In this document: positions 1-6,873 of the stretch, in pieces
How the letters are laid out: each line of letters opens with the position of its first letter
Numbering within the stretch: position 1 is the first letter of the stretch
Source: Candidatus Mcinerneyibacteriota bacterium
Lineage (GTDB): Bacteria; Macinerneyibacteriota; Macinerneyibacteria; Macinerneyibacteriales; DSCS01
DNA: 26,368 bases
Assembly: GCA_016937175.1 (NCBI GenBank)
Contig: JAFGWL010000016.1
Span: 1-26,368, forward strand
Direction: 5' to 3'
The notes under the pieces: model-generated
What the model was told of the DNA's origin: nothing
Databases searched by the model: none
Seen by the model: the letters and a program-made list of their open reading frames with translations, nothing else
Program-made: the position numbers and the translations under genes

Positions 1-11
1 ATCTCTATCAT
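1..11 (-). CDS. Start of a divergent gene, cut by the window edge
   Basis: Only the first three codons (Met-Ile-Glu) are inside the window, so the product cannot be named. The call rests on signals read on the minus strand: an ATG at 11..9, a perfect AAGGAGG ribosome binding site at 24..18 with a 6-nt spacer, and a good promoter just upstream (60..32). The predicted leader would be only about 14 nt. It would be transcribed away from the membrane-protein operon that starts at 225. Confidence 0.5.
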
Positions 12-31
12 AATCGTCCTCCTTGATCCCT

Positions 32-60
32 ATTATAGGAAAAAGAAAGGGGGATGTCCA
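32..60 (-). promoter_or_regulatory. Sigma70-type promoter of the leftward gene
   Basis: On the minus strand there is a TGGACA -35 box at 60..55, a 17-nt spacer and a perfect TATAAT -10 box at 37..32. Transcription would start near position 25, immediately before the ribosome binding site of the leftward gene. Box sequences and spacing are seen directly; activity is inferred. Confidence 0.55.
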
Positions 61-157
61 GAATAAAATATAACATTATAAGAAAATACTTATATTCAAG
101 AGAGGATAATTAAATAAAGTCCCGGCTCTTTGTTCGTTTTCCAAAACTAAATATATA

Positions 158-185
158 TTGACAGAATAGCACTTTGCCTTATACT
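158..185 (+). promoter_or_regulatory. Sigma70-type promoter of the membrane-protein operon
   Basis: A perfect TTGACA -35 box (158-163) is followed by a 16-nt spacer and a TATACT -10 box (180-185). Transcription would begin around 192, leaving a leader of about 33 nt with an AAGGAGG site at 214-220 before the ATG at 225. The surrounding 1-224 stretch is strongly AT-rich compared with the genes and holds nothing else I can identify. No further strong promoter is evident up to 7571, so this one may serve nine genes. Confidence 0.65.
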
Positions 186-224
186 TTTTACGTGTTTCAA
201 TGATTTAATCGTCAAGGAGGTACT

Positions 225-1355
225 ATGAAACGGCTGCTGTTCACTGTCATTCTTATCTCCGCCGCCTTTTTTTCGTTATCCGCACAGGAGAGCGAAGGGA
301 TCTTTGCAGTGGAGGATGTGAAATACGATTCGGGCGGGTCCGTGGACCTGTCCTGGAATCTGCCGGGGCTGCAGGAGTCGCAGACCCTGGAGATCTACAG
401 AGTCTTTCATGGAGAAGAAGGGAAGATCATTCAGAGCAAAGACCTTTCCGGGCGCTTCACTGATCGGAATCTGAACTATAAGGATAGCTATTCCTATGTC
501 CTGCGCGTTATGAATGAAGACGGAACCATCGCAAAGGAGATCTCGGCGGGGCCTGTCCTTCCGGGAGCAGCCTGGTTCAGTATGAAAAGGGCCATTGTCT
601 TAGTCGCCCTTATCATCATCTTTTACCTGATCATCCACTATATCCGGGCCTCCCGAAGGGGGATCGAGTTTCCCATCCGGAAGATCCCCGCGCTGGAATC
701 TGTGGATGAGGCCATCGGACGGGCTACTGAGATGGGTAAACCCATCCTCTTTGTTCCGGGGATCATGGACATCGATGACGTCCAGACTGTAGCCGGGATC
801 ATCATCCTTGGAGAGGTGGCGTCCAAGACGGCAGCCTATGATGCGACATTGAATGTCCCGGTCTCCCGCTCCATGGTCATGTCCACGGCGCGTGAGACGG
901 TTAAAGAGTCCTATCTGAAAGCCGGACGGCCCGATGCCTTCAATGAGAACATGATCCACTATCTCACCGATGACCAGTTCGGGTATGTCTCCGGTGTGGA
1001 CGGGATCATGGCCCGTGAAAAGCCCGCAGCCATCTTCATGCTGGGGACCTTTTACGCCGAGAGTCTTATCCTGGCTGAGACAGGTAACTCCATTGGGGCC
1101 ATCCAGATCGCGGGAACGGCCATGCCCTCCCAGCTTCCCTTTTTTATTGCTGCCTGCGACTATACGCTCATCGGAGAAGAATTGTACGCTGCCTCTGCCT
1201 ACCTGAGCGGTCAGCCCCATATGCTGGGTGCCCTCAAGGGGCAGGATATGGCCAAACTCTTTATTATGATCATTCTCATAGTCGGGACGGTTCTGACGCT
1301 TATTTCCCCGGCAGTGGGAGCCTGGATCATCAACGTCTTTAGCAATATCGGCTGA
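225..1355 (+). CDS. Membrane-anchored Fn3-like protein with conserved domain of unknown function (DUF6754-like)
   Basis: A 376-residue protein. Residues 1-20 form a signal peptide or N-terminal anchor ending in LSA-Q. Residues about 27-110 look like one fibronectin type III beta-sandwich (a YSYVLRV strand near 89-95). A membrane segment follows at about 123-140 with basic RASRRG after it, then a soluble domain (about 145-340), and a hydrophobic C-terminal segment at about 345-372. The arrangement Fn3, membrane helix, conserved domain matches the family I recall as DUF6754, which has no assigned function; I could not confirm this by search. The start is well supported by AAGGAGG 4 nt before the ATG and by the promoter at 158. 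It is the first gene of a tightly spaced cluster with three more membrane proteins and a TPR lipoprotein, so a shared envelope complex is inferred. Confidence 0.8.
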   Translation: MKRLLFTVILISAAFFSLSAQESEGIFAVEDVKYDSGGSVDLSWNLPGLQESQTLEIYRVFHGEEGKIIQSKDLSGRFTDRNLNYKDSYSYVLRVMNEDGTIAKEISAGPVLPGAAWFSMKRAIVLVALIIIFYLIIHYIRASRRGIEFPIRKIPALESVDEAIGRATEMGKPILFVPGIMDIDDVQTVAGIIILGEVASKTAAYDATLNVPVSRSMVMSTARETVKESYLKAGRPDAFNENMIHYLTDDQFGYVSGVDGIMAREKPAAIFMLGTFYAESLILAETGNSIGAIQIAGTAMPSQLPFFIAACDYTLIGEELYAASAYLSGQPHMLGALKGQDMAKLFIMIILIVGTVLTLISPAVGAWIINVFSNIG

Positions 1356-1369
1356 CAGGAGGAAGAGAT

Positions 1370-2029
1370 ATGTTTTGGAAAAGACAATTTCCCATAATGA
1401 TCACCGCCTTTGTCGCCGTGGTCATGATCGTTGCTTATTTTATTCCCAAACCTGGGTTCGCAGGTACCCGTGATAACTTACAGCAGTGGTTTTTGATTGT
1501 TGTCACGTTTACCATGGTTTTAGGCCTTTTGAACCTCTTTTTTGTGAGCCTGCATAAGGCCCGCAAAGGCCGCAAAGAGGACCGGTTCTATAACTGGGTG
1601 ACTATTGTGGCCTTACTCGGGACCATTGCAGCAGGGTTTTTAAAAGGCGGGATCAACAGCCCGGCTTTCGATTTTATCTTCAATTATGTCTACATCCCGC
1701 TGAGCGCCACGATCTTTTCGCTGCTGGCCTTTTATGTGGCATCGGCCTCCTTCCGGGCCTTCCGGGCCAAGTCGGTCATGGCGACCATCCTCCTCATCAC
1801 GGCTTTTATCGTGATGCTGGGACGCGTCCCGCTGGGAGACTGGGTCACCGGCTGGGCCCAGGGGACTTCTCTGGATTTCCTCTATCTGCCCAACATCACC
1901 AACTGGATCATGGAAGTGATGAATATGGCAGGGCAGAGAGCGGTCCTCATGGGGGCGGCTTTGGGGCTCATCGCCACGGGCATCAAAATCATCCTGGGTA
2001 TCGAACGTTCCTACCTGGGTGGAGAATAG
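1370..2029 (+). CDS. Six-helix membrane protein of unknown function
   Basis: I do not recognise a named family. The 219-residue protein has about six predicted membrane helices (roughly 8-24, 40-62, 75-92, 105-127, 136-152, 190-209), a basic loop RKGRKEDR near 66-72 and a short polar tail ending IERSYLGGE. AGGAGG at 1357-1362 precedes the ATG by 7 nt, and only 14 nt separate it from the previous gene. It ends in TAG. The next gene is in the same reading frame and begins after three codons, so readthrough would give a fused protein. Its place between two other membrane proteins suggests an inner-membrane subunit of the same complex; that is inference. Confidence 0.75.
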   Translation: MFWKRQFPIMITAFVAVVMIVAYFIPKPGFAGTRDNLQQWFLIVVTFTMVLGLLNLFFVSLHKARKGRKEDRFYNWVTIVALLGTIAAGFLKGGINSPAFDFIFNYVYIPLSATIFSLLAFYVASASFRAFRAKSVMATILLITAFIVMLGRVPLGDWVTGWAQGTSLDFLYLPNITNWIMEVMNMAGQRAVLMGAALGLIATGIKIILGIERSYLGGE

Positions 2030-2038
2030 GGGGGTATT

Positions 2039-2878
2039 ATGTCATTTCTTGAAAAACTCGACCGGCTGGACCGCCGGATTATTTTTCTCATCATCGGGAT
2101 CGCTGTTTTTGTCCCGCTGCTTTTCCGGGTCCCCATCAAAGTGGTGCAGTCTCCTATTGTCCAGGATATCTACGAGGGGATCGAAGCTTTGCCTGAAGGA
2201 AGCATGGTCCTGCTCTCCTTCGACTATGACCCCTCCACCCTGGCGGAGCTGCAGCCTATGTCAGAAGCGGTGATCAAACATTGCATCCTGAAAAAGCACA
2301 GGATGGTCTTTATGGGGCTCTGGCCCCAGGGGCCGAAACTGGCCCAGGGGATCATGGAGACTGTGGCTCCTCAATACGATCTTCAATACGGCGTGGATTA
2401 TGTCAATCTCGGGTATAAGACGGGCGGTATGGTCGTTATCAGCAGTCTGGGATCGGCCATCACAGATCCCTTTCCCACAGATATGAACGGGGTTTCGCTC
2501 CGTAATCTGCCCATCTTTGACAACGTCAAGACACTCCGTGATTTTGATTATGTGGTCTCCATGTCGGCAGGCGACCCGGGGATCAAACACTGGGTCATGA
2601 TCGCCAAAGACCGGTTCAAGGTCCCGGTGGGGGGCGGGGTGACAGCGGTGAGTGCTCCCGCTTTCTATGCCTATTACAACTCGGGACAGCTGGAAGGCCT
2701 CATGGGCGGGTTGAGAGGGGCTGCCGAATACGAGACCCTCATCGACACTCCCGGAACGGCTTCTTACGGTATGAGTGCCCAGAACTGGGCCCACCTGATG
2801 ATCATTCTCTTTATAATCATCGGGAATACCACCATGTTGATCCTCAAACGAAAAAAAGAAAAAAGTAGGGTAAGGTGA
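2039..2878 (+). CDS. Bitopic membrane protein with large alpha/beta domain, unknown function
   Basis: A 279-residue protein with an N-terminal membrane helix (about 14-30), a soluble domain of about 220 residues and a second membrane helix near the C-terminus (about 252-271) followed by a very basic tail, KRKKEKSRVR. By the positive-inside rule both ends should be cytoplasmic and the middle domain outside the membrane. That domain alternates hydrophobic strands (SMVLLSFDY, RMVFMGLW, GMVVISSLG, YVVSMSAG) with helices, like a Rossmann-type fold, and has a Gly-rich GGLRGAAEYE near its end. No catalytic motif is recognisable. The ribosome binding site is a G-run (AGGGGGG) ending 4 nt before the ATG. 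Confidence 0.75.
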   Translation: MSFLEKLDRLDRRIIFLIIGIAVFVPLLFRVPIKVVQSPIVQDIYEGIEALPEGSMVLLSFDYDPSTLAELQPMSEAVIKHCILKKHRMVFMGLWPQGPKLAQGIMETVAPQYDLQYGVDYVNLGYKTGGMVVISSLGSAITDPFPTDMNGVSLRNLPIFDNVKTLRDFDYVVSMSAGDPGIKHWVMIAKDRFKVPVGGGVTAVSAPAFYAYYNSGQLEGLMGGLRGAAEYETLIDTPGTASYGMSAQNWAHLMIILFIIIGNTTMLILKRKKEKSRVR

Positions 2879-3555
2879 TGACGATGACATTTGCTGGAGC
2901 AATCGGAATTTTTCTGGCAGGAGTGCTGACCCTTGCCATATTCAGTTTCCTCTACAAGGATAACCCGGTCTACAAGTTTGCCGAACATCTTTTTGTAGGG
3001 ACTTCGGCCGGGTATTGGTTTATCTATAATGTGTACAATATCTTTGTTCCCAATGTCCTGGTCGCCTGGCGTGAAGCCGGAGGATTCGCAGACTACTTCA
3101 ATGTGGCTCTTCCGGTTCTCCTCGGTTTCTTCATGCTCATGCGTCTGATCCCGTCAGTCTCCTGGATCTCACGCTGGGCCATGGCCTTTTCCGTGGGGAT
3201 GACGGTGGGATTCAATACCATCACAGAGCTGCAGACCAATATCCTGCAACAGATCGGAGCCACCCTGAGCCCCTTTGCCAGCCTTCATTTCAACAACGGC
3301 GGCCTGGTCGCTTCGGTGAACGCGATCATAATTCTGCTTGCCGTTCTGGCTGCTTTGGTGTATTTTTTCTTTTCCAAGGAGCATACCGGAGGATACGGCC
3401 ATATTGCCAAGGTTGGGATATGGGTCCTGATGATCACGTTCGGAGCTTCCTTCGGATACACGGTTATGGCGAGGATTTCGCTCCTGATCGGCCGTGTGCA
3501 GTTTTTACAGACGGATTGGTGGGTTGCGATTAAACATATCATCGGCCTTGGTTGA
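2878..3555 (+). CDS. Polytopic membrane protein of unknown function
   Basis: About 225 residues with six or seven predicted membrane helices and short loops; no family recognised. The stop of the preceding gene overlaps this start (TGATG). Three starts are possible: GTG 2875, ATG 2878 and ATG 2884. GTAGGG sits 7 nt before 2878 and TAAGG 8 nt before 2884, so the choice among them is open. The overlap with its neighbour implies translational coupling and fixed stoichiometry with the bitopic protein upstream. With the two preceding genes it makes a likely inner-membrane core. Confidence 0.72.
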   Translation: MTMTFAGAIGIFLAGVLTLAIFSFLYKDNPVYKFAEHLFVGTSAGYWFIYNVYNIFVPNVLVAWREAGGFADYFNVALPVLLGFFMLMRLIPSVSWISRWAMAFSVGMTVGFNTITELQTNILQQIGATLSPFASLHFNNGGLVASVNAIIILLAVLAALVYFFFSKEHTGGYGHIAKVGIWVLMITFGASFGYTVMARISLLIGRVQFLQTDWWVAIKHIIGLG

Positions 3556-3580
3556 TGGAAAAGAAAGAGAGAGGTAAAGT

Positions 3581-4822
3581 ATGAAAAAGTTAACTCTTAT
3601 TGTCATCCTGATCATAGGTGTGGCGGGAACATTCCTTCTGTCAGGGTGTGCCGGGACACAGGAAGAGGACCCTTTCGGGGATACCGCCATCGTGGAGACG
3701 ACACCTCCCTATGTTGTGGCTTATAACAAAGGGTATACACAGGCTGCAGCCAGAAACTGGGCGGGAGCCGTTCCTTTTTACGAGGAAGCCGAATCTCATC
3801 TGATGAAGCTCTCTGAAGAGCAGCTCAAAGAGCCCGGCACAGAGAATATCTATCAGAAGACCCTGATGGGACTGGCCCTGGCCTACGGAAATATGGGAAA
3901 TATCGGAAAATCCTCCGGCTATTTCAAAAAGTATATCAACCGCTGGCCTGCAGACATCAACGGATATCTCAACTATGGGGCCATCCTGGAGAAGAACGGG
4001 CAGTCTGAAGAAGCCTTTGCCCAATACACCAAAGCCATGAATGTCAATCCTGAGAGTGCCGTAGCTGAATTTGCCCTGGCCAATATTTACCGACAGGACG
4101 GCCGCCTGGACGATGCCATCACATACTATAAAAAAGGGTTGGCCAAAGACCCCGGATTCCAGGACGGAAACGGCTGGTTCCAGCTGGGGAAGACCTACGA
4201 GGAAAAAGGGGATTATGACGGCCAGATCAAAGCTTACGAAGAGATGGCCCAGGTCCGGCCCGATGACTGGCAGGCCTATTTCTACCTGGCCGATGCCTAT
4301 CTGACCAAGGGGATGAAAGTAGGCGCCGATAAAGCGCGGCTGACCAGCGCTGACCGTGAACTGCGGATCTCTTACTATGACAAAGCCATTTCCACAGATA
4401 AAAAGGGGTTGAGCATCAAGCCCGATTCTGCCCAGATCATGACTCATCTGGCCAGCTCCCTGATCCGTAAAGCTGAGATGTATAACAAGGGAACTGCCCA
4501 GTATGCTAAAAATGCCGAAGAAGCCATAGGAGTCCTGGAGCAGTTTACAACAGTTTATCCGGACAATGAAAAAGGATATGCCCTGCTGGCCGATGCACAG
4601 CAGAAACTCCGCAATTTCACAGGAGCCATTGCCAACGCCCGGAAATCTCTTGAGATTCTGGATAATCCCTATGCCCATTCGATCCTCGGCGATGTCTTCT
4701 TTATTCTTGAGCGGTGGCAGGAGTCTAAGGCTCATTACCAGGCCATTGCCAACAATCCCCAGTACCCCTATGTGAGGGGTCGTCTGGAAATCATCGAAGC
4801 CAGGATACGCGGAGAGTATTAG
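3581..4822 (+). CDS. TPR-repeat lipoprotein
   Basis: A 413-residue exported lipoprotein. A basic-hydrophobic signal peptide (1-22) ends in the lipobox LSG-C with Cys23 as the lipidated residue; the following Ala-Gly does not resemble a classical inner-membrane retention signal, so an outer-membrane location is likely but unproven. The rest is tetratricopeptide repeats, clearest around residues 125-245 (NGYLNYGAILEKNGQSEEA, AEFALANIYRQDGRLDDA, WFQLGKTYEEKGDYDGQI, AYFYLADAYL), with further helical repeats to the C-terminus (about 325-410). TPR lipoproteins usually act as assembly or docking factors in envelope machines. Following four membrane proteins at 25-nt spacing, it is probably the periplasmic or outer-membrane partner of that complex. 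It ends in TAG with a backup TGA four codons later. Confidence 0.85.
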   Translation: MKKLTLIVILIIGVAGTFLLSGCAGTQEEDPFGDTAIVETTPPYVVAYNKGYTQAAARNWAGAVPFYEEAESHLMKLSEEQLKEPGTENIYQKTLMGLALAYGNMGNIGKSSGYFKKYINRWPADINGYLNYGAILEKNGQSEEAFAQYTKAMNVNPESAVAEFALANIYRQDGRLDDAITYYKKGLAKDPGFQDGNGWFQLGKTYEEKGDYDGQIKAYEEMAQVRPDDWQAYFYLADAYLTKGMKVGADKARLTSADRELRISYYDKAISTDKKGLSIKPDSAQIMTHLASSLIRKAEMYNKGTAQYAKNAEEAIGVLEQFTTVYPDNEKGYALLADAQQKLRNFTGAIANARKSLEILDNPYAHSILGDVFFILERWQESKAHYQAIANNPQYPYVRGRLEIIEARIRGEY

Positions 4823-4833
4823 ACCGGAGCTTT

Positions 4834-6087
4834 ATGATTTCTTTTGATTTTTCCAATGTCCTCAAGGCCAATATCGGAGGGGAATTCGGGCTCAGCCCGA
4901 ACTTCCCCGACGAGTATAATGAGATCATCCGGAAAGGATATCTGAAGATAGAAAACGGGCGGGGGGAATACCCCTACCATTTCATGGAGCTCCCCTATGA
5001 AGACCATGAAGAGATCAAGAAGTACTCTGATATCCTGGGGAAGTACAAGAACTTCGTCGTGGTGGGGATCGGCGGTTCAGCGCTGGGGGCCTATGCCCTT
5101 TTCAACGCCCTGAAACATCAGTATCACAACCTTATCTCCGACCGGAGGATCTTTTTTATCGATAATTCTGACCCTGCGACGATCCTTAATGTCTTTGACG
5201 TAGTGGATCTGAAGAACACCCTTTTCAATATCATCACGAAATCGGGGAGCACTGCCGAGACCATGTCGGCTTTTTCCCTGATCTTCAACATTTTGAAGGA
5301 GGAGGGGCTGCCTCTTAACGATCATCTTGTCGTGACCACGGACCGGGAAAAGGGAGACCTGGTCAAGATCGCCGGAGAGTATAATCTTCCGACCTTCACC
5401 ATTCCCGAAGGAGTCGGCGGACGCTACTCCCTCTTTACACCGGTCGGGCTTCTGCCTGCCCTCTATATGGGAGTCGATCTGGATGCGCTTCTGGAAGGAG
5501 CCAAAGATGTGGATTCCTATTGGAGAAGGACACCAGCTGAGGAGAACCCTATTGCTGTCAGTGCCCTGGTCAATTATCTCTATCATACAGAGCAGGCCCG
5601 GAATATTCTGGCCATGATGTGTTATAAAGATGCTTTGAGGGGGATGGGACTCTGGTATCAGCAGCTCTGGGCCGAGAGCCTGGGAAAAAAGTATGATCTG
5701 GACAGCAACCTGGTAGAGACGGGAGCGACTCCGGTCGTACTACGGGGAGCTACGGACCAGCATTCCCTTCTGCAGCTCTTTATGGAAGGGCCCAACGACA
5801 AACTCTTTGTCTTCTTTGATGTCAGAAACCCCGACAGGGACAGAAGATTCCATATCGGTTCCTTGAGTAAGTATAAGAGCCTGGCCTATTTTGACGGGAA
5901 AAGCTCCCACGACCTGATCACAGCCGAGATGTCAGGAGTCAAATATGCCCTGGCCTTCAACGGGAAACCCAATTACACGGTTTCTCTTGAATCACTGGAT
6001 GCCTATCATCTGGGTGCGCTGATCTATGCCCTTGAGCTTCAGACGGTCTTTACTTCGACTCTCTACAATGTCAATCCGTTTGATTAG
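4834..6087 (+). CDS. pgi: Glucose-6-phosphate isomerase, cut short by an in-frame TAG
   Basis: Glucose-6-phosphate isomerase interconverts glucose 6-phosphate and fructose 6-phosphate in glycolysis and gluconeogenesis. Visible are the SIS-fold phosphate loops GGS (80-82) and KSGST (136-140), a complete first PGI signature at 192-205 (EGVGGRYSLFTPVG), a likely catalytic Glu281 in AESLGKK and catalytic His310 in DQHSLLQLF. The frame stops at TAG (6085-6087) after NPFD, where the family continues with Gln-x-Gly-Val-Glu-x-x-Lys. The next 43 codons encode exactly that tail, up to TGA at 6219, for a total of 461 codons, the usual bacterial length. As written the 417-residue product lacks the active-site Lys and should be inactive. 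A sequencing error, a recent CAG-to-TAG mutation or amber suppression are the options. Weak ribosome binding site GGAG 4 nt before the ATG; 11 nt after the TPR gene. Confidence 0.93.
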   Translation: MISFDFSNVLKANIGGEFGLSPNFPDEYNEIIRKGYLKIENGRGEYPYHFMELPYEDHEEIKKYSDILGKYKNFVVVGIGGSALGAYALFNALKHQYHNLISDRRIFFIDNSDPATILNVFDVVDLKNTLFNIITKSGSTAETMSAFSLIFNILKEEGLPLNDHLVVTTDREKGDLVKIAGEYNLPTFTIPEGVGGRYSLFTPVGLLPALYMGVDLDALLEGAKDVDSYWRRTPAEENPIAVSALVNYLYHTEQARNILAMMCYKDALRGMGLWYQQLWAESLGKKYDLDSNLVETGATPVVLRGATDQHSLLQLFMEGPNDKLFVFFDVRNPDRDRRFHIGSLSKYKSLAYFDGKSSHDLITAEMSGVKYALAFNGKPNYTVSLESLDAYHLGALIYALELQTVFTSTLYNVNPFD

Positions 6088-6219
6088 CCCGGAGTCGAGG
6101 AGGGGAAAAAAGCCACTTACGCTATCATGGGGCGTGAGGGGTATGATGAGAAGCGTAAGGAGATGCAGGATAACATCAAAGAGACCCTTTCCATGGAGAT
6201 CCCTTCCAAAAGTAAGTGA
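6085..6219 (+). other. Intact C-terminal tail of pgi beyond the in-frame TAG
   Basis: Read in the pgi frame, codon 418 is TAG and is followed by PGVEEGKK and about 35 further residues before TGA at 6217-6219. This supplies the second PGI signature, with the active-site Lys expected at position 425, and shows no frameshift or further stop. The TGA lies within 6 nt of the next gene's ATG and overlaps its alternative GTG start, matching the tight spacing seen elsewhere. This indicates that the gene originally ended at 6219. Confidence 0.85.
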
Positions 6220-6224
6220 GCGGC

Positions 6225-6488
6225 ATGGATAACCGGATTCTCATTTATGAGACATCATCGCTTCCTGAAGCGGAGATTTTGAGAGGGTGGCTGGAATCCA
6301 ACGGGATCGCAGCTTTCCTTCTTCACGATGACTGCGGAGGAGTCAGCCCCGGATTGACCTTCAGCCGGGGGATCCGGCTATGGGTAGATAAAAAGGATGA
6401 ACAAAACGCCCGGATATTACTCAAAGAATTTTTAGAAGGAACATGGGAGGAGGAGCGTCATGAAAGTGATCACGGAATGGAAGGGTAA
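6225..6488 (+). CDS. DUF2007-like small protein
   Basis: A small soluble protein of 87 residues from the ATG at 6225; a GTG at 6216 would add three residues. The N-terminus (ILIYETSSLPEAEILRGWLESNGI) and the strand RLWVDKKDEQNARILLKEF match the pattern of the DUF2007 or 'putative signal transducing protein' family: a ferredoxin-like fold in which an xxEAExxxxxLExxGI helix leads to a V-x-x-x-D-x-x-x-A-x-x-L end. The function is unknown. The ribosome binding site is poor, so translation may depend on coupling to pgi. Its last 29 nt overlap the OsmC gene in another frame. Ends in TAA. Confidence 0.7.
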   Translation: MDNRILIYETSSLPEAEILRGWLESNGIAAFLLHDDCGGVSPGLTFSRGIRLWVDKKDEQNARILLKEFLEGTWEEERHESDHGMEG

Positions 6489-6873
6489 CATGCTCTTCAG
6501 GGCGAACGGAAATTACGGGTATGCTATGATGGATACCTCCGGGGAAGTCGGCGGGCAGGAGACAGCGCTCAGTCCTAAAGAAATGATCCTGGCCGGGTTG
6601 GCCGGGTGTACAGGCATGGATGTGATCTCTATCCTGAGGAAAATGCGCGCTCTTCCGGAGAAGATGGATGTTGTCGTCGAAGCGGCGTTGGATCCTGAAT
6701 TTCCAAAACCCTTTACCTCTTTTAAAATCATCTTTCGTTTTTGGGGGGAGCAGTTGGACAGGGAAAAGATCGAAAAGGCGGTTAAACTCTCTCATGAGAA
6801 ATATTGCGGTGTCTCGGCGACGTTAGGCCAGGCAGCTCCCATCGAACTTCAAATAGAGCTGAATCCTCGTTGA
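6460..6873 (+). CDS. OsmC/Ohr-family protein
   Basis: A 137-residue protein of the OsmC/Ohr family, many members of which reduce organic or fatty-acid hydroperoxides through two conserved cysteines. Both are present: Cys50 in AGLAGCTGMDVISIL and Cys116 in HEKYCGVSATL. The length and the LSPKEMILAGLAGC entry into the central helix fit the YhfA-like branch rather than Ohr itself, so the substrate is uncertain. A strong GGGAGGAGG site (6445-6453) lies 6 nt before the ATG, inside the upstream gene. It overlaps the next gene by a TTGA junction. A cytoplasmic thiol-dependent role is inferred. Confidence 0.88.
   Translation: MKVITEWKGNMLFRANGNYGYAMMDTSGEVGGQETALSPKEMILAGLAGCTGMDVISILRKMRALPEKMDVVVEAALDPEFPKPFTSFKIIFRFWGEQLDREKIEKAVKLSHEKYCGVSATLGQAAPIELQIELNPR

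Noticed and set aside
3641-4735. Long minus-strand open frame opposite the TPR gene
   Set aside because: It mirrors the coding frame of a clear lipoprotein gene, has no ribosome binding site or recognisable domain, and is a codon-bias shadow.
6085-6095. Programmed readthrough at the pgi TAG
   Set aside because: The bases after TAG (CCCGGA) do not match known leaky contexts, and I see no downstream pseudoknot or hairpin. Mutation or error is simpler.
6804-6869. ATG 6804 as start of the TtcA-like gene
   Set aside because: It would place 22 extra residues, encoded within the OsmC gene and without family resemblance, before the TTG at 6870 that overlaps the OsmC stop.
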